A stretch of 64,000 bases of DNA, from NCBI GenBank assembly GCA_900317975.1, contig ONIZ01000001.1, positions 62,001 to 126,000 of the forward strand, read 5' to 3'. Below the pieces are notes generated by a model. It did no database searches. It worked only from the letters and a program-made list of their open reading frames with translations, and was not told where the DNA came from. The DNA comes from an uncultured Bacillota bacterium. Lineage in GTDB: Bacteria > Bacillota_I > Bacilli_A > RF39 > UBA660. The position numbers were made by a program, and so were the translations under genes. Below are positions 53,595 through 61,500 of the stretch, in pieces; within the stretch, counting starts at the first letter, position 1; each line of letters begins with the position of its first letter.

Positions 53595-53612
53595 TGTTTA
53601 TTTTTATATACA
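53595..53612 (+). promoter_or_regulatory. Candidate promoter for the nrdD region
   Basis: TGTTTATTTTTATATACA, 25 bases before the next start codon. It heads the transcript that would include the first nrdD piece. Confidence 0.45.
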
Positions 53613-53636
53613 AATTTCCTATTTTTATAACGTATT

Positions 53637-53885
53637 ATGAAGACACTTGAAGGCTATATAAATGAAATGCATATTGAAGATAATATATTGAAGAGAATAT
53701 ATTTTCATACTTGTATAGAATTCAAACTGCCACATAATCTTTATCCTTATATAGTTGAAAGCAATGGAAAGTTTGAGCAATTAGGCCCAAGACTAGTTTG
53801 TCAATATATAGACATGAATCTTAAAGAAGTATGTTTTGACAATAGTCTATTAGATGAAGAAACATATTGGGACAATTTAATATAA
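53637..53885 (+). CDS. Leader-bearing small protein before nrdD
   Basis: 82 residues. Leader MKTLEGYINE, cut site I-N-E|M. The mature part contains an aromatic/His segment (YFHTCIEFKLPHNLYPYIVE) and an acidic C-terminus. No family recognised. It lies far from the main array, directly upstream of the first nrdD piece. Leader-bearing genes are thus dispersed and not confined to one locus. Confidence 0.68.
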   Translation: MKTLEGYINEMHIEDNILKRIYFHTCIEFKLPHNLYPYIVESNGKFEQLGPRLVCQYIDMNLKEVCFDNSLLDEETYWDNLI

Positions 53886-53911
53886 AAGAAAAATATATAT
53901 GGAAGAAATTT

Positions 53912-54712
53912 ATGAAAGTAATCAAACGTGATGGCACTCCTCAGGAATATTCGTTCATAAAGATTGCAGATGCTATAAGTAAAGCATTTGAATCAGTTGG
54001 ACAGGATGTTCCTGAAAAGTTTTTAGAACAAGTGAAAGACTCAGTTGAAAAGCTAATAATCAAAAACAATGGTCAAGGAACACCAATTGAAGAAATTCAA
54101 GATGTCATACAAAAGGAATTGATAAAAAGAAACAAATATGAAGTTGTAGAAGCATTCATAAACTATAGAAGAAAACGTGAAGAGATTCGTGAGCAGAAGA
54201 CCGACTTAATGAAGCAAATTCAGGAAAAACTTTCTGCAAGTAATGTCCAAAATCAGAACGCCAATCTAGATGAAGCTTCATTTGGCGGAAGACTTGGAGA
54301 GACTGCAGGAGCTGTTGCCAAGAATCTTGCATTGAAGAAAATGTCAAAACAGTCACGAAAGAATCATGATGACAATATGATATATGAGCATGATCTAGAC
54401 CATTTTATGACAGGAGACCATAATTGCTTAAGTATTCCATTTGATAAGTTATTAGCGGAAGGATTTAAGACAAGACAGACAGATGTTAGACCCGCTGGTT
54501 CAGTAAATACCGCAATGCAATTAGTAGCAGTAATTTTCCAATTACAAAGTCTTCAACAGTTTGGTGGTGTAGGTGCAACTCATATTGACTGGACAATGGT
54601 ACCTTATGTAAGAAAATCATTTATGAAACATTTTAAAGAAGGACTGAAATATTGTGAAGGAAAGACTGATGAAGAAATTGAAAAGATAATTAATGATATA
54701 TTAAAAGATTAA
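53912..54712 (+). CDS. nrdD: Anaerobic ribonucleotide reductase NrdD, N-terminal piece
   Basis: 266 residues from the ATG at 53912. An ATP-cone domain (V-I-K-R-D-G-T-P-Q-E-Y-S, residues 2-90) gives allosteric control. Then comes the start of the reductase barrel: N-L-D-E-A-S-F-G-G-R, Y-E-H-D-L-D-H-F, and G-D-H-N-C-L, whose Cys corresponds to the conserved disulfide-forming Cys (C79 of T4 NrdD). It stops after M-V-P-Y-V-R-K-S-F-M-K-H-F-K-E-G-L and a short acidic tail, where intact NrdD would run on. The remainder is encoded at 56537 and 57648. The enzyme makes dNTPs without oxygen, pointing to an anaerobic host. Confidence 0.86.
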   Translation: MKVIKRDGTPQEYSFIKIADAISKAFESVGQDVPEKFLEQVKDSVEKLIIKNNGQGTPIEEIQDVIQKELIKRNKYEVVEAFINYRRKREEIREQKTDLMKQIQEKLSASNVQNQNANLDEASFGGRLGETAGAVAKNLALKKMSKQSRKNHDDNMIYEHDLDHFMTGDHNCLSIPFDKLLAEGFKTRQTDVRPAGSVNTAMQLVAVIFQLQSLQQFGGVGATHIDWTMVPYVRKSFMKHFKEGLKYCEGKTDEEIEKIINDILKD

Positions 54713-54713
54713 T

Positions 54714-54869
54714 ATGAAAAGATATAAGATACATTATAGAAAGAATAGTTTAGAAAATTGGACTGAATATGATAATGTAGTATATGAAGACTATTGTCTG
54801 GCTTATTATGTTATGAGAGATATTCAAGAGCAGTTTTCTAATTATTGTTTTGAAATATATGAAATATAA
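54714..54869 (+). CDS. Small hypothetical protein in the nrdD insertion
   Basis: 51 residues, starting one base after the stop of the first nrdD piece. Tyr/Glu-rich and compact (YKIHYRKNSLENWTEYDNVV), probably alpha/beta. There is no leader and no known motif. It is the first of three genes separating the first two nrdD pieces. Confidence 0.55.
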   Translation: MKRYKIHYRKNSLENWTEYDNVVYEDYCLAYYVMRDIQEQFSNYCFEIYEI

Positions 54870-54887
54870 AAAAAAAATATATTATAT

Positions 54888-55124
54888 ATGAAAAGCTTTA
54901 AAAAATATATTAAAATAAATGAATCGGTCAAACCAGAAAATGGAAAAGACTGGGAAGTATATCTTGATGGTTCTTTAGACAATACTTTTACCGAATGGGC
55001 TAAGAAATGGAAGAAATATCCAAAAATAGGTAAAGGATGGTATGCCGGAGGAACTGTATTCAAGGTAGTAAAGATAGAAGACAATAAAGTATATGTTGAA
55101 GAAGATAAAAACTGCAAACCATAA
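54888..55124 (+). CDS. Leader-like small protein in the nrdD insertion
   Basis: 78 residues. The N-terminus MKSFKKYIKINES resembles the packaging leader with two extra residues; the cut site would be I-N-E|S. The mature part has an acidic/aromatic domain (WEVYLDGSLDNTFTEWAKKW) and a basic C-terminal strand pair. Its presence between nrdD pieces suggests that cargo genes can move along with the homing-endonuclease insertion. Confidence 0.62.
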   Translation: MKSFKKYIKINESVKPENGKDWEVYLDGSLDNTFTEWAKKWKKYPKIGKGWYAGGTVFKVVKIEDNKVYVEEDKNCKP

Positions 55125-55173
55125 AAATTTATAAAAAATAATGTGAAAATAAGTTGATTTCCAAAGCAAAAAT

Positions 55174-55192
55174 GATTATTTTTAATTATAAA
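55174..55192 (+). promoter_or_regulatory. Candidate promoter for the homing endonuclease
   Basis: GATTATTTTTAATTATAAA, 17 bases before the start codon. It gives the endonuclease, and nrdD piece 2 after it, an independent promoter. Confidence 0.45.
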
Positions 55193-55209
55193 AATATGAA
55201 TTATAAAAT

Positions 55210-56526
55210 ATGTTAAAAGAAGAAATATTAACTATATTTAAACAAAAAAATATAATATCTTCAAATAATAAAAAACATTTTTGTTGGAAGAAATATTGGG
55301 ATTTGGAAGCAGAACAAATATTTAATGAGTTTAAACAAAATTATAGAACTGATAAAGAAGCATGGTTTTGTCTTTTACATAATATTGAACCATACCATTG
55401 TGAGATATGTGGTGAATTAGCAAAATTTACAGGAAATATAAAATCTAAAATTATTGGATATAATACAACATGTGAAAATCATTCTCCAAATCAAGTTAAA
55501 AATAAATTAGAAAAATTTTCACAAACAATTAGTAATCATACTGATAATGATAGAAAAAAAATATTAGAAAAACGCAAAAAAACTAATTTAGAAAAATATG
55601 GAGATGAAAACTATACTTTATTTGGATCTGATAGTTTTAAGCAAACTTTAAAAGAAAAATATGGAAATGAACATTATAATAATAGAGAAAAATTTAAAGA
55701 AACATGTTTAGAAAAATATGGAGTTACATGCAATTTATCATTAAATTCTTCAGAAAGAAATAAAAAAATATGGGATGAAAAATATGATAAAATCATTAAT
55801 AAAATTAAACAAACAAATTTAGCTAATTTAGGAGTAGAATTTATAGGACAATCTAAAGAAATAATTGATAAAATTGTTAATACTAAAAAGAATAATGTTT
55901 TAAATATAGAAAAAACTTATAATTGTACTCAACAACGAAAATTATTTCAAAAATATGGGCAGGGGTGGAAATCTTTACATTTAGATAAAATTATTATACA
56001 TGGTAGAAAATTTATATCAAATGAATATATTCCGCTAATAGAAAAATATTTTAATGAATGTCATCATACAAATCAATTTACGTCTAAAGGAGAAAAAGAA
56101 CTATTAAAATATATAAAATCAATATATTCAGGTATTGTACTAGAAAATGTTACAAATATAGTTGCAAACAATAATTATAGATATTATGAATTAGATATAT
56201 ATTTACCTGAAAAAAATATAGCATTTGAATTTAATGGTATATATTGGCATTCAATAAATTATAAAGATAAATTTTATCATCAAAGAAAAACATTATTATG
56301 TTATGCTCAAAATGTACAATTAATACATATATGGGAAAATGAATGGTTAAATAAGCAAGATCAAATAAAACAACAAATAAAAGAATTACTAAATGGTCAA
56401 GATTGTTCAAAATATAATTGGATATCTGTTAATGATTATTCTAATTATATTTTATCTGAACCAGAAGAAATACATGTAGGAAATTTAACAATATTTAATG
56501 AAGGAAAATTTATTAAAAATATATAA
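55210..56526 (+). CDS. Homing endonuclease with Vsr-like (EDxHD-type) C-terminal domain
   Basis: 438 residues. The N-terminus has Cys pairs (C-E-I-C near residues 63-66, and C-E-N-H) that may bind zinc. The middle is a series of E-K-Y-G-x-x-x-x modules (about 130-185) like those of phage homing endonucleases, for DNA contact. The C-terminal domain has Y-Y-E-L-D-I-Y, F-E-F-N-G and W-H-S (about 323-345) and H-I-W-E-N-E-W (near 372), the pattern of a Vsr/PD-(D/E)xK-related nuclease. The DNA is distinctly more AT-rich than nrdD, indicating later arrival. It sits exactly between two nrdD pieces. Confidence 0.78.
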   Translation: MLKEEILTIFKQKNIISSNNKKHFCWKKYWDLEAEQIFNEFKQNYRTDKEAWFCLLHNIEPYHCEICGELAKFTGNIKSKIIGYNTTCENHSPNQVKNKLEKFSQTISNHTDNDRKKILEKRKKTNLEKYGDENYTLFGSDSFKQTLKEKYGNEHYNNREKFKETCLEKYGVTCNLSLNSSERNKKIWDEKYDKIINKIKQTNLANLGVEFIGQSKEIIDKIVNTKKNNVLNIEKTYNCTQQRKLFQKYGQGWKSLHLDKIIIHGRKFISNEYIPLIEKYFNECHHTNQFTSKGEKELLKYIKSIYSGIVLENVTNIVANNNYRYYELDIYLPEKNIAFEFNGIYWHSINYKDKFYHQRKTLLCYAQNVQLIHIWENEWLNKQDQIKQQIKELLNGQDCSKYNWISVNDYSNYILSEPEEIHVGNLTIFNEGKFIKNI

Positions 56527-56536
56527 AGTAAAATAT

Positions 56537-57438
56537 ATGAATGTAACAGATATTGAAATTACAGATTCCAAGTATAAACAATATAAAAATGCTTGGAATT
56601 ATGCTATGGATATGACTGAAAAAGAAATCCATCAAGCAGTTGAAGGAATGTATCACAACTTAAATACTTTGCAGTTGAATAAAAAATTTAATATGGCTGC
56701 CTAACTATATAATACATAAATAGTTATGAAAAAATGAGCAAAATCGGTAGCAGTTGGAATTAAGTTTCCGAGAGATAAGGTTAAATAACGAATAAGCTGC
56801 AGAAGAAAACCTAAGGTCCAAACATATATTTGGATAGCTGGTAATACCGAGGTAAATTTATAGATTACGAAAGGCTATAAATCACCGTAGAGCGTAGGAA
56901 ATGAATAAATATAATTTTCCCAAGAGTGCTCATCATCTTAGTTATTAAAAGATGAAAATGTACGCCGAACTTATGGAGAAATTACATAAGAAGTTAAGAT
57001 AAAAAGCTTAGCGATAACAAATTTGCAAGGAGTGGGAATCAGCTCCCGTTCACCAGTATCAATTATGGAACCTGTCCATTAGAAGCTGGACGTATGGTTA
57101 CTAAAGCATTGTTAGAAGTATCTATGGAGGGATTAGGCAATAATGGAGTAACATCAATTTTTCCATGTGGAATCTTCCAATATAAGAAAGGAATTAATGA
57201 CAAACCCGGAACACCAAACTATGACTTAAAGAGACTAGCATTAAAATCAACATCAATGAGAATATATCCAAATTATTGTAACGCTGACTGGACAAATAAT
57301 GCTAATGCACTAAAACAAGACAGAAAACAAAAGCAAGAATATATTGATTCATTGTCTGAAAAAGAATACGCAAAACTAGTGGAAGTTTTAGAACAAAATC
57401 CTAATGTTGCAGAAAAACTTGGATTAGAATTAGAATAA
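56537..57438 (+). CDS. nrdD: NrdD middle piece, interrupted by a group I intron (join 56537-56675 and 57026-57438)
   Basis: Spliced product is 183 residues. The 5' exon ends N-T-L-Q plus the first base of a Ser codon; the 3' exon supplies the rest and continues R-S-G-N-Q-L-P-F-T-S-I-N-Y-G-T, the conserved NrdD block. It then has G-I-F-Q-Y-K-K-G, P-N-Y-D-L and R-I-Y-P-N-Y, and ends in an acidic helix (SEKEYAKLVEVLEQNPN) before a stop. Without splicing, translation ends at 56704 inside the intron. The ATG at 56537 (MNVTDIEITDSK) starts 10 bases after the endonuclease stop. This piece must associate with two others to form the active barrel. Confidence 0.85.
56676..57025 (+). ncRNA. Group I self-splicing intron in nrdD
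   Basis: 350 nt, no ORF. Boundaries are set by restoring the NrdD frame. The 5' exon ends GCAGT; P1 pairs exon GCAGU with intron GCUGC (56696-56700), giving a U-G wobble exactly at the splice site. The intron ends in G (AAATTTG at 57019-57025), the terminal guanosine required by group I introns. A strong hairpin CTTATG/CATAAG (56970-56990) and another, TCATCTT/AAGATGA (56930-56953), fit the 3' core region. T4 nrdD carries a group I intron in the same gene. The full P3-P8 core has not been folded. Confidence 0.85.
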
Positions 57439-57461
57439 TGATTAATGAATAATATTACAAT

Positions 57462-57635
57462 ATGAAAACAACAGATAAAAATTTGCATATAATAGCAAAA
57501 AGAATATCTTATAAAGTAAATGAAGAAGACATAAAGACAATTATTCCTATTATTATGCCATATAGTTTACATACAATTGGAATTATGACTTTAGGAAACT
57601 ATAATGATGACAAAAAATACAAAAGAAATATATAA
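57462..57635 (+). CDS. Small hypothetical protein between nrdD pieces 2 and 3
   Basis: 57 residues, with a basic N-terminus (MKTTDKNLHIIAKRISYKV) and a hydrophobic middle (TIIPIIMPYSLHTIGIM). It is the only gene in the second split of nrdD. It is not long enough for a homing endonuclease and shows no such motif, so it may be a remnant or an unrelated passenger. It starts 23 bases after piece 2 and ends 12 bases before piece 3. Confidence 0.5.
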   Translation: MKTTDKNLHIIAKRISYKVNEEDIKTIIPIIMPYSLHTIGIMTLGNYNDDKKYKRNI

Positions 57636-57647
57636 AGACATAAAGAT

Positions 57648-58814
57648 ATGAAGAAAATCAAAGTTAGTTTAGAAGAACGACCTATTGAATTATTTAACAC
57701 TATGGGGTGCCGCACGGTCAATTTATTAGATATAAATGCATTAGATAATTTCAAACAAAATATACAAAATGTCATTAATGGAGAATTCAACAAGATTGAT
57801 GATGTTTTCTCCGCTATTCAGAAAGATGGACGTGGAAATATATGCCCAGTAACTATCATATTACCTACTCTTGCTGCAATGACAAGAAGAAAACTTGAAA
57901 AGAAAGAACAGTTTGACAATAAAGAACTAGTATGGGAAGAATTCATGAAGTTAGTAGACAAGAAAATACATGAAGCAAAAGACATGTTATTAGAAAGATT
58001 CAACCATATCTGTTCACAATCACCAAAGTCTGCAAGATTTATGTATGAAAATAATACAATGTCGGGGTATCATAAAAATGAAGGAATCATATCAGCATTG
58101 AAGCATGGAACACTTGTAATAGGTCAAATCGGTATGTCTGAAACTTTATATCTTTTGTTTGGATTTGATCATACTACAGAAAAGGGAATGGAATATGCAA
58201 AACAGATTGAACAACTTTGGTTAGACAGAACATCAGAATTTAAGAAAGAATATAAACTAAACTTTGGAGTCTATTATACACCAGCAGAGAATCTTTGCTT
58301 CACTTCATTCAACAAATTTAGAAAAGCATTTCCTGAATATGACTTAGAAGGTGTCACTTATTTTGTTGATTCTAATGGAGAAAAGAACTACAAAAAATAT
58401 TTCACTAATTCTATTCATGTACCAGTATATTATAATTGCGATGTATTCAATAAGATTGATATAGAAAGTCAACTCACAGGTTATTCAAACGCCGGGTGCA
58501 TCACTTATGTAGAGTTAGACAGTACATGCTATAATAATATAGATGCTATTGAAAAGATTGTTGACTATGCTATGGATAAAGACATTCCTTACTTTGCATT
58601 GAACATACCATTGAACAGATGTGCAGAATGCGGTGAGCCTATCTATGATGAAGCATTGACAGAATGTCCAAAATGTGGTTGTGACAAGATAACAAGGCTT
58701 GGACGAATAACTGGCTATCTTTCTACAACTGTGGAACATTTCAATAAAGGAAAGCAAAAAGAATTCAAAGATAGAGTTGATCATATAGGACAAAGTATAT
58801 TTAGTGATTGTTGA
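57648..58814 (+). CDS. nrdD: NrdD C-terminal piece with radical site
   Basis: 388 residues. It opens with E-E-R-P-I-E-L-F, then N-T-M-G-C-R-T, whose Cys is the predicted thiyl-radical Cys (C290 of T4 NrdD). Y-Y-T-P-A-E-N-L-C-F and H-V-P-V-Y-Y-N are conserved substrate-barrel segments. A zinc site is formed by C-A-E-C and C-P-K-C near the end. The glycyl-radical glycine is G356 in R-I-T-G-Y-L, followed by H-F-N-K-G-K-Q-K-E-F. With piece 1 (partner Cys) and piece 2 (barrel centre), the active site is spread over three polypeptides. NrdG at 60996 would install the radical. Confidence 0.88.
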   Translation: MKKIKVSLEERPIELFNTMGCRTVNLLDINALDNFKQNIQNVINGEFNKIDDVFSAIQKDGRGNICPVTIILPTLAAMTRRKLEKKEQFDNKELVWEEFMKLVDKKIHEAKDMLLERFNHICSQSPKSARFMYENNTMSGYHKNEGIISALKHGTLVIGQIGMSETLYLLFGFDHTTEKGMEYAKQIEQLWLDRTSEFKKEYKLNFGVYYTPAENLCFTSFNKFRKAFPEYDLEGVTYFVDSNGEKNYKKYFTNSIHVPVYYNCDVFNKIDIESQLTGYSNAGCITYVELDSTCYNNIDAIEKIVDYAMDKDIPYFALNIPLNRCAECGEPIYDEALTECPKCGCDKITRLGRITGYLSTTVEHFNKGKQKEFKDRVDHIGQSIFSDC

Positions 58815-58820
58815 TAGATT

Positions 58821-58907
58821 ATGAAAAGAATTATTGGAGAAACTATCTATATGTCATATGTCTTGATTGTAAGCTTGATTGGGATTTTCTTTACATTCAA
58901 AAAATAA
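58821..58907 (+). CDS. Tiny single-span membrane peptide
   Basis: 28 residues: a short polar start (MKRIIGETIYM), one hydrophobic span (SYVLIVSLIGIFFTF) and a Lys-Lys end. It follows nrdD by six bases. The reading frame is short, so coding is uncertain. Confidence 0.35.
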   Translation: MKRIIGETIYMSYVLIVSLIGIFFTFKK

Positions 58908-58957
58908 TACATGTTTAACAGAAAGAAACTGTTTTTGAACAATTAGAAACTAAAATA

Positions 58958-58977
58958 ATTATTTTTAATTATAAAAT
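58958..58977 (+). promoter_or_regulatory. Candidate promoter
   Basis: AATTATTTTTAATTATAAAA, about 31 bases upstream of the start at 59009. Confidence 0.5.
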
Positions 58978-59008
58978 ACTCAATTAATTACAAGTTTATA
59001 ATATTATT

Positions 59009-59695
59009 ATGTTAACTATTCCTATTTTCATTACGGCTAGAGGCAATGACAAGAATACGTTTGCTAAAAATAAAGAAGCATTGAAGTTTTCTTATTTGTT
59101 TATAAGGGATCAGAATCTTTTTGATCAGACGTATATCATATCGGACAACAAAGATATGCTTAACTATGCATTAAAGATAGGCTTCAAACATATAATCCAT
59201 TATCCATGTGGATCTAAGAAAGACCTTAAATATCTAGAATATTTTGCTACATATAGATTTGCTGTTGATAATGACTATAGACCTGATTGGATCATATTAT
59301 TAAATATCAATCAATTGTTTAAAGACAATTCATTATTGATAAACTGTATAAATAATATTGATGACAAATACAATGTTGTAGCATCTTATACAGAAATATC
59401 AAATAGAAGCCATTTCTTTATTAATGATGATATGGAACTTAATAAGACTGATGAGCATCTACTATCAAGTGAATATCATAGAGTACGGATGATAGATGCT
59501 GCTATATATGCAGTAAAGACAACATTTGCTTTTGAATGTATGGAATATGATGATCCTTCTGAACATTTCTGGTCAACAAAGATAAAGTATTTCAAGAATA
59601 AGTCATTGTTTACAGACATATATGAAATTGCTGACATAAACAAATATTATACAGTAGGAGATGTAATTAATGAAGTAAAGATGATTGAAGACTAA
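59009..59695 (+). CDS. Nucleotidyl/glycosyltransferase-like (GT-A fold) protein
   Basis: 228 residues. The opening I-P-I-F-I-T-A-R-G-N-D-K-N-T-F-A-K-N-K resembles the I-P-A-R-x-G-S-K-x-x-x-x-K-N nucleotide-binding start of CMP-sugar (acylneuraminate) cytidylyltransferases. Q-T-Y-I-I-S-D-N-K-D corresponds to the following S-T-D strand. W-I-I-L-L-N-I-N-Q-L-F occupies the usual metal-site strand, but the Asp is replaced. It may be an active or degenerate sugar-nucleotide enzyme for DNA or surface modification. The family assignment is tentative. Confidence 0.5.
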   Translation: MLTIPIFITARGNDKNTFAKNKEALKFSYLFIRDQNLFDQTYIISDNKDMLNYALKIGFKHIIHYPCGSKKDLKYLEYFATYRFAVDNDYRPDWIILLNINQLFKDNSLLINCINNIDDKYNVVASYTEISNRSHFFINDDMELNKTDEHLLSSEYHRVRMIDAAIYAVKTTFAFECMEYDDPSEHFWSTKIKYFKNKSLFTDIYEIADINKYYTVGDVINEVKMIED

Positions 59696-59821
59696 TTATA
59701 CAAAAAATGGTCAACTTGTTTCTCAACAAATCAACCATTGTATAAACAATTAAAATTCAAAAATTATTAACAACTTACAATAATAATATAGTTTAATTAG
59801 AGAAAAATTCAAAATAAAAAT

Positions 59822-59850
59822 GAGAAATTCTTAGAATTTCTCATTTTGTT
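59822..59850. terminator. Terminator between convergent genes
   Basis: GAGAAATTC and GAATTTCTC form a stem with a TTA loop, followed by T-rich sequence on the plus strand and preceded by A-rich sequence for the minus strand. Confidence 0.75.
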
Positions 59851-59879
59851 TTTATATATGATTATTTATACTTTCTTTT

Positions 59880-60656
59880 TTATTTTGTATACTTATATCT
59901 AAGATTAAGTATTGATGTAAGTTCTGCAACTTGTATATGTAATTGGTTCAGGTTAAGATGTTCAATAGAATTCTCTTTCTTGTATTCTAGTACAAATAGA
60001 CCAACTAACATATTGTTCTTGTCATACATTCCAGTATATATGATTGTCTCACTTAAGTCTTCTTTAAGTAATGCATATAAACTTGGACTGTTTTGTTGTA
60101 GATCATCAATATTATATATTACTTGTTGGTTTTCAGCTTGTTTCAATTCATTTACTACATAAGATAAAGAGCTAATAGACAAGTTTCTGCATTTGAATTG
60201 TAATGGTGACAATCCTTTATCAAACCATTCATAGAAACAAGAATATCTTGGGAAAGGAATACCAGACAAATTTTCTCCAGAGTTATGAAAAGAAAGAACA
60301 AAAGCACGTTGAGCATTATGTATATTCATTATGTCTTTGAGCGTCATATTGATCTCTTCTGACAATTCCATTTTCTTATTAAGCATGACATTATGATTCT
60401 CTTGCCTAGATATGTCTTTCTTTATTATATAGTCTACTAATTGTTTTTGTTGATCTATAATAGTATTTGTGAGCTTGTCATTTTGCTCGGACATTTTGTT
60501 TACTAGATTTTCACCAACTTTATCTAAACCATTGGTTACATCTTTAGTGATCTTTTTTGAGATATGTTTACTTATTAAATATAAGACAATGCAGATAACA
60601 ATTCCAAGTAATCCCCACCATCCGTAAAGTTTGAAAATTTCAAAAAGTACAGTCAT
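59880..60656 (-). CDS. Membrane-anchored coiled-coil protein with GAF-like domain
   Basis: 258 residues, minus strand. A membrane span at about 13-32 (WWGLLGIVICIVLYLI) follows a short external N-terminus. A coiled coil occupies about 35-100 (DKVGENLVNKMSEQNDKL and on). From about 105 to 250 an alpha/beta domain has the feel of a GAF fold: RAFVLSFHNSGENLSGIPF, a variable helical insert, then I-I-Y-T-G-M-Y-D-K-N-N and L-V-G-L-F-V-L-E-Y strands. A membrane-tethered ligand sensor could time lysis or exclude superinfection. This is a context-free guess. Confidence 0.68.
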   Translation of the reverse strand: MTVLFEIFKLYGWWGLLGIVICIVLYLISKHISKKITKDVTNGLDKVGENLVNKMSEQNDKLTNTIIDQQKQLVDYIIKKDISRQENHNVMLNKKMELSEEINMTLKDIMNIHNAQRAFVLSFHNSGENLSGIPFPRYSCFYEWFDKGLSPLQFKCRNLSISSLSYVVNELKQAENQQVIYNIDDLQQNSPSLYALLKEDLSETIIYTGMYDKNNMLVGLFVLEYKKENSIEHLNLNQLHIQVAELTSILNLRYKYTK

Positions 60657-60989
60657 ATTTGTAATATTCTACATATAATTAATCATTGAATGATATATAT
60701 TAAAAATAAAAATTACCTCATTGGATAATTATTATACTTACTATATATTATCCTTATTTTATTTGCCTCCGTTCATATTTTAATGTCTTGAGCTCATAAA
60801 ACATTATGATCATTATGATGATAAAACATTAAAAAAATATTATTTATCTAATTAAAAATAAAACAAAAAATGTGACTATTTTTATTATATATAATATGTT
60901 GGGAAATCTACCCTAATTGATTGTCAGCATACGTTAGATACTTACTATTTTTTTATTTTTAATTATATCAAATATACATATATATAGAG
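60657..60989. other. 333-base divergent intergenic region
   Basis: Lies between the minus-strand GAF-like gene and nrdG. It is AT-rich and contains no credible ORF. It includes CATTATGATCATTATGATGA (imperfect repeats of ATTATGAT) near 60804, a GC-richer patch around 60900-60940 (GGGAAATCTACCC), and the promoter-like element TTTTTTTATTTTTAATTATA at about 60951. It probably holds promoters in both directions; no RNA gene was recognised. Confidence 0.6.
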
Positions 60990-60995
60990 GTGAAT

Positions 60996-61481
60996 ATGCT
61001 TAGAATTGTAGACATAACTGCTCCAGACATCAATAATGGAAATGGTATTAGAGTGACCTTATGGGTTGCGGGTTGTAAACATCATTGCAAAGGCTGTCAT
61101 AATCCTTGGACATGGAACTTTGATCAGGGAAAGTCTTGGTATTATGAAAAAGAATATATAAAGAAAAAATTGTCAGAATGGCTTTCGAAAGACTATGTTG
61201 AAGGTTTGACATTATCTGGAGGAGACCCATTATGCCAAGATATAGCAGGATTGCATGAGATAGTTGAAATTATTGGTTGGGTGCGAGAAACATTCCCTAC
61301 AAAAACTATCTGGCTTTATACTGGATATGTATATGAAGATCTTACTGATCTTAAAAAAGAAATTGCTAATTCAGTTGATGTATTAGTTGATGGTCCTTAT
61401 GTAGAAGAACTAAGAGACATTGCTCATACACCATTCAGAGGAAGCACAAACCAAAGACTTATTTATATGAAAGAAAAATAA
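60996..61481 (+). CDS. nrdG: Anaerobic ribonucleotide reductase activating protein NrdG
   Basis: 161 residues from the ATG at 60996; a GTG two codons upstream is an alternative. The radical-SAM cluster motif is C27-K-H-H-C31-K-G-C34, the CxxxCxxC form. V-T-L-W-V-A-G-C precedes it and L-T-L-S-G-G-D-P-L follows (SAM-binding GGxP-type motif). NrdG uses a 4Fe-4S cluster and S-adenosylmethionine to make the glycyl radical on NrdD. An AGAGG stretch just before the start is one of the few ribosome-binding-like sites here. It is separated from nrdD by about 2 kb. Confidence 0.9.
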   Translation: MLRIVDITAPDINNGNGIRVTLWVAGCKHHCKGCHNPWTWNFDQGKSWYYEKEYIKKKLSEWLSKDYVEGLTLSGGDPLCQDIAGLHEIVEIIGWVRETFPTKTIWLYTGYVYEDLTDLKKEIANSVDVLVDGPYVEELRDIAHTPFRGSTNQRLIYMKEK

Positions 61482-61500
61482 TAATGATATATAGAGACAA

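Noticed and set aside
57439-57647. Second intron or an intein at the second nrdD split
   Set aside because: The gap is about 210 bases with its own small ORF; no intein motifs are present, and both sides have clean stop and start codons. A P1-like pairing restoring the frame was not found.
53912-58814. nrdD split explained by sequencing frameshifts
   Set aside because: The gaps hold complete, differently composed genes and an intron; this is insertion, not single-base error.
60657-60989. Structured RNA in the divergent gap (GC-richer patch near 60900)
   Set aside because: No convincing long stem or known RNA pattern could be drawn by eye; treated as promoter DNA.
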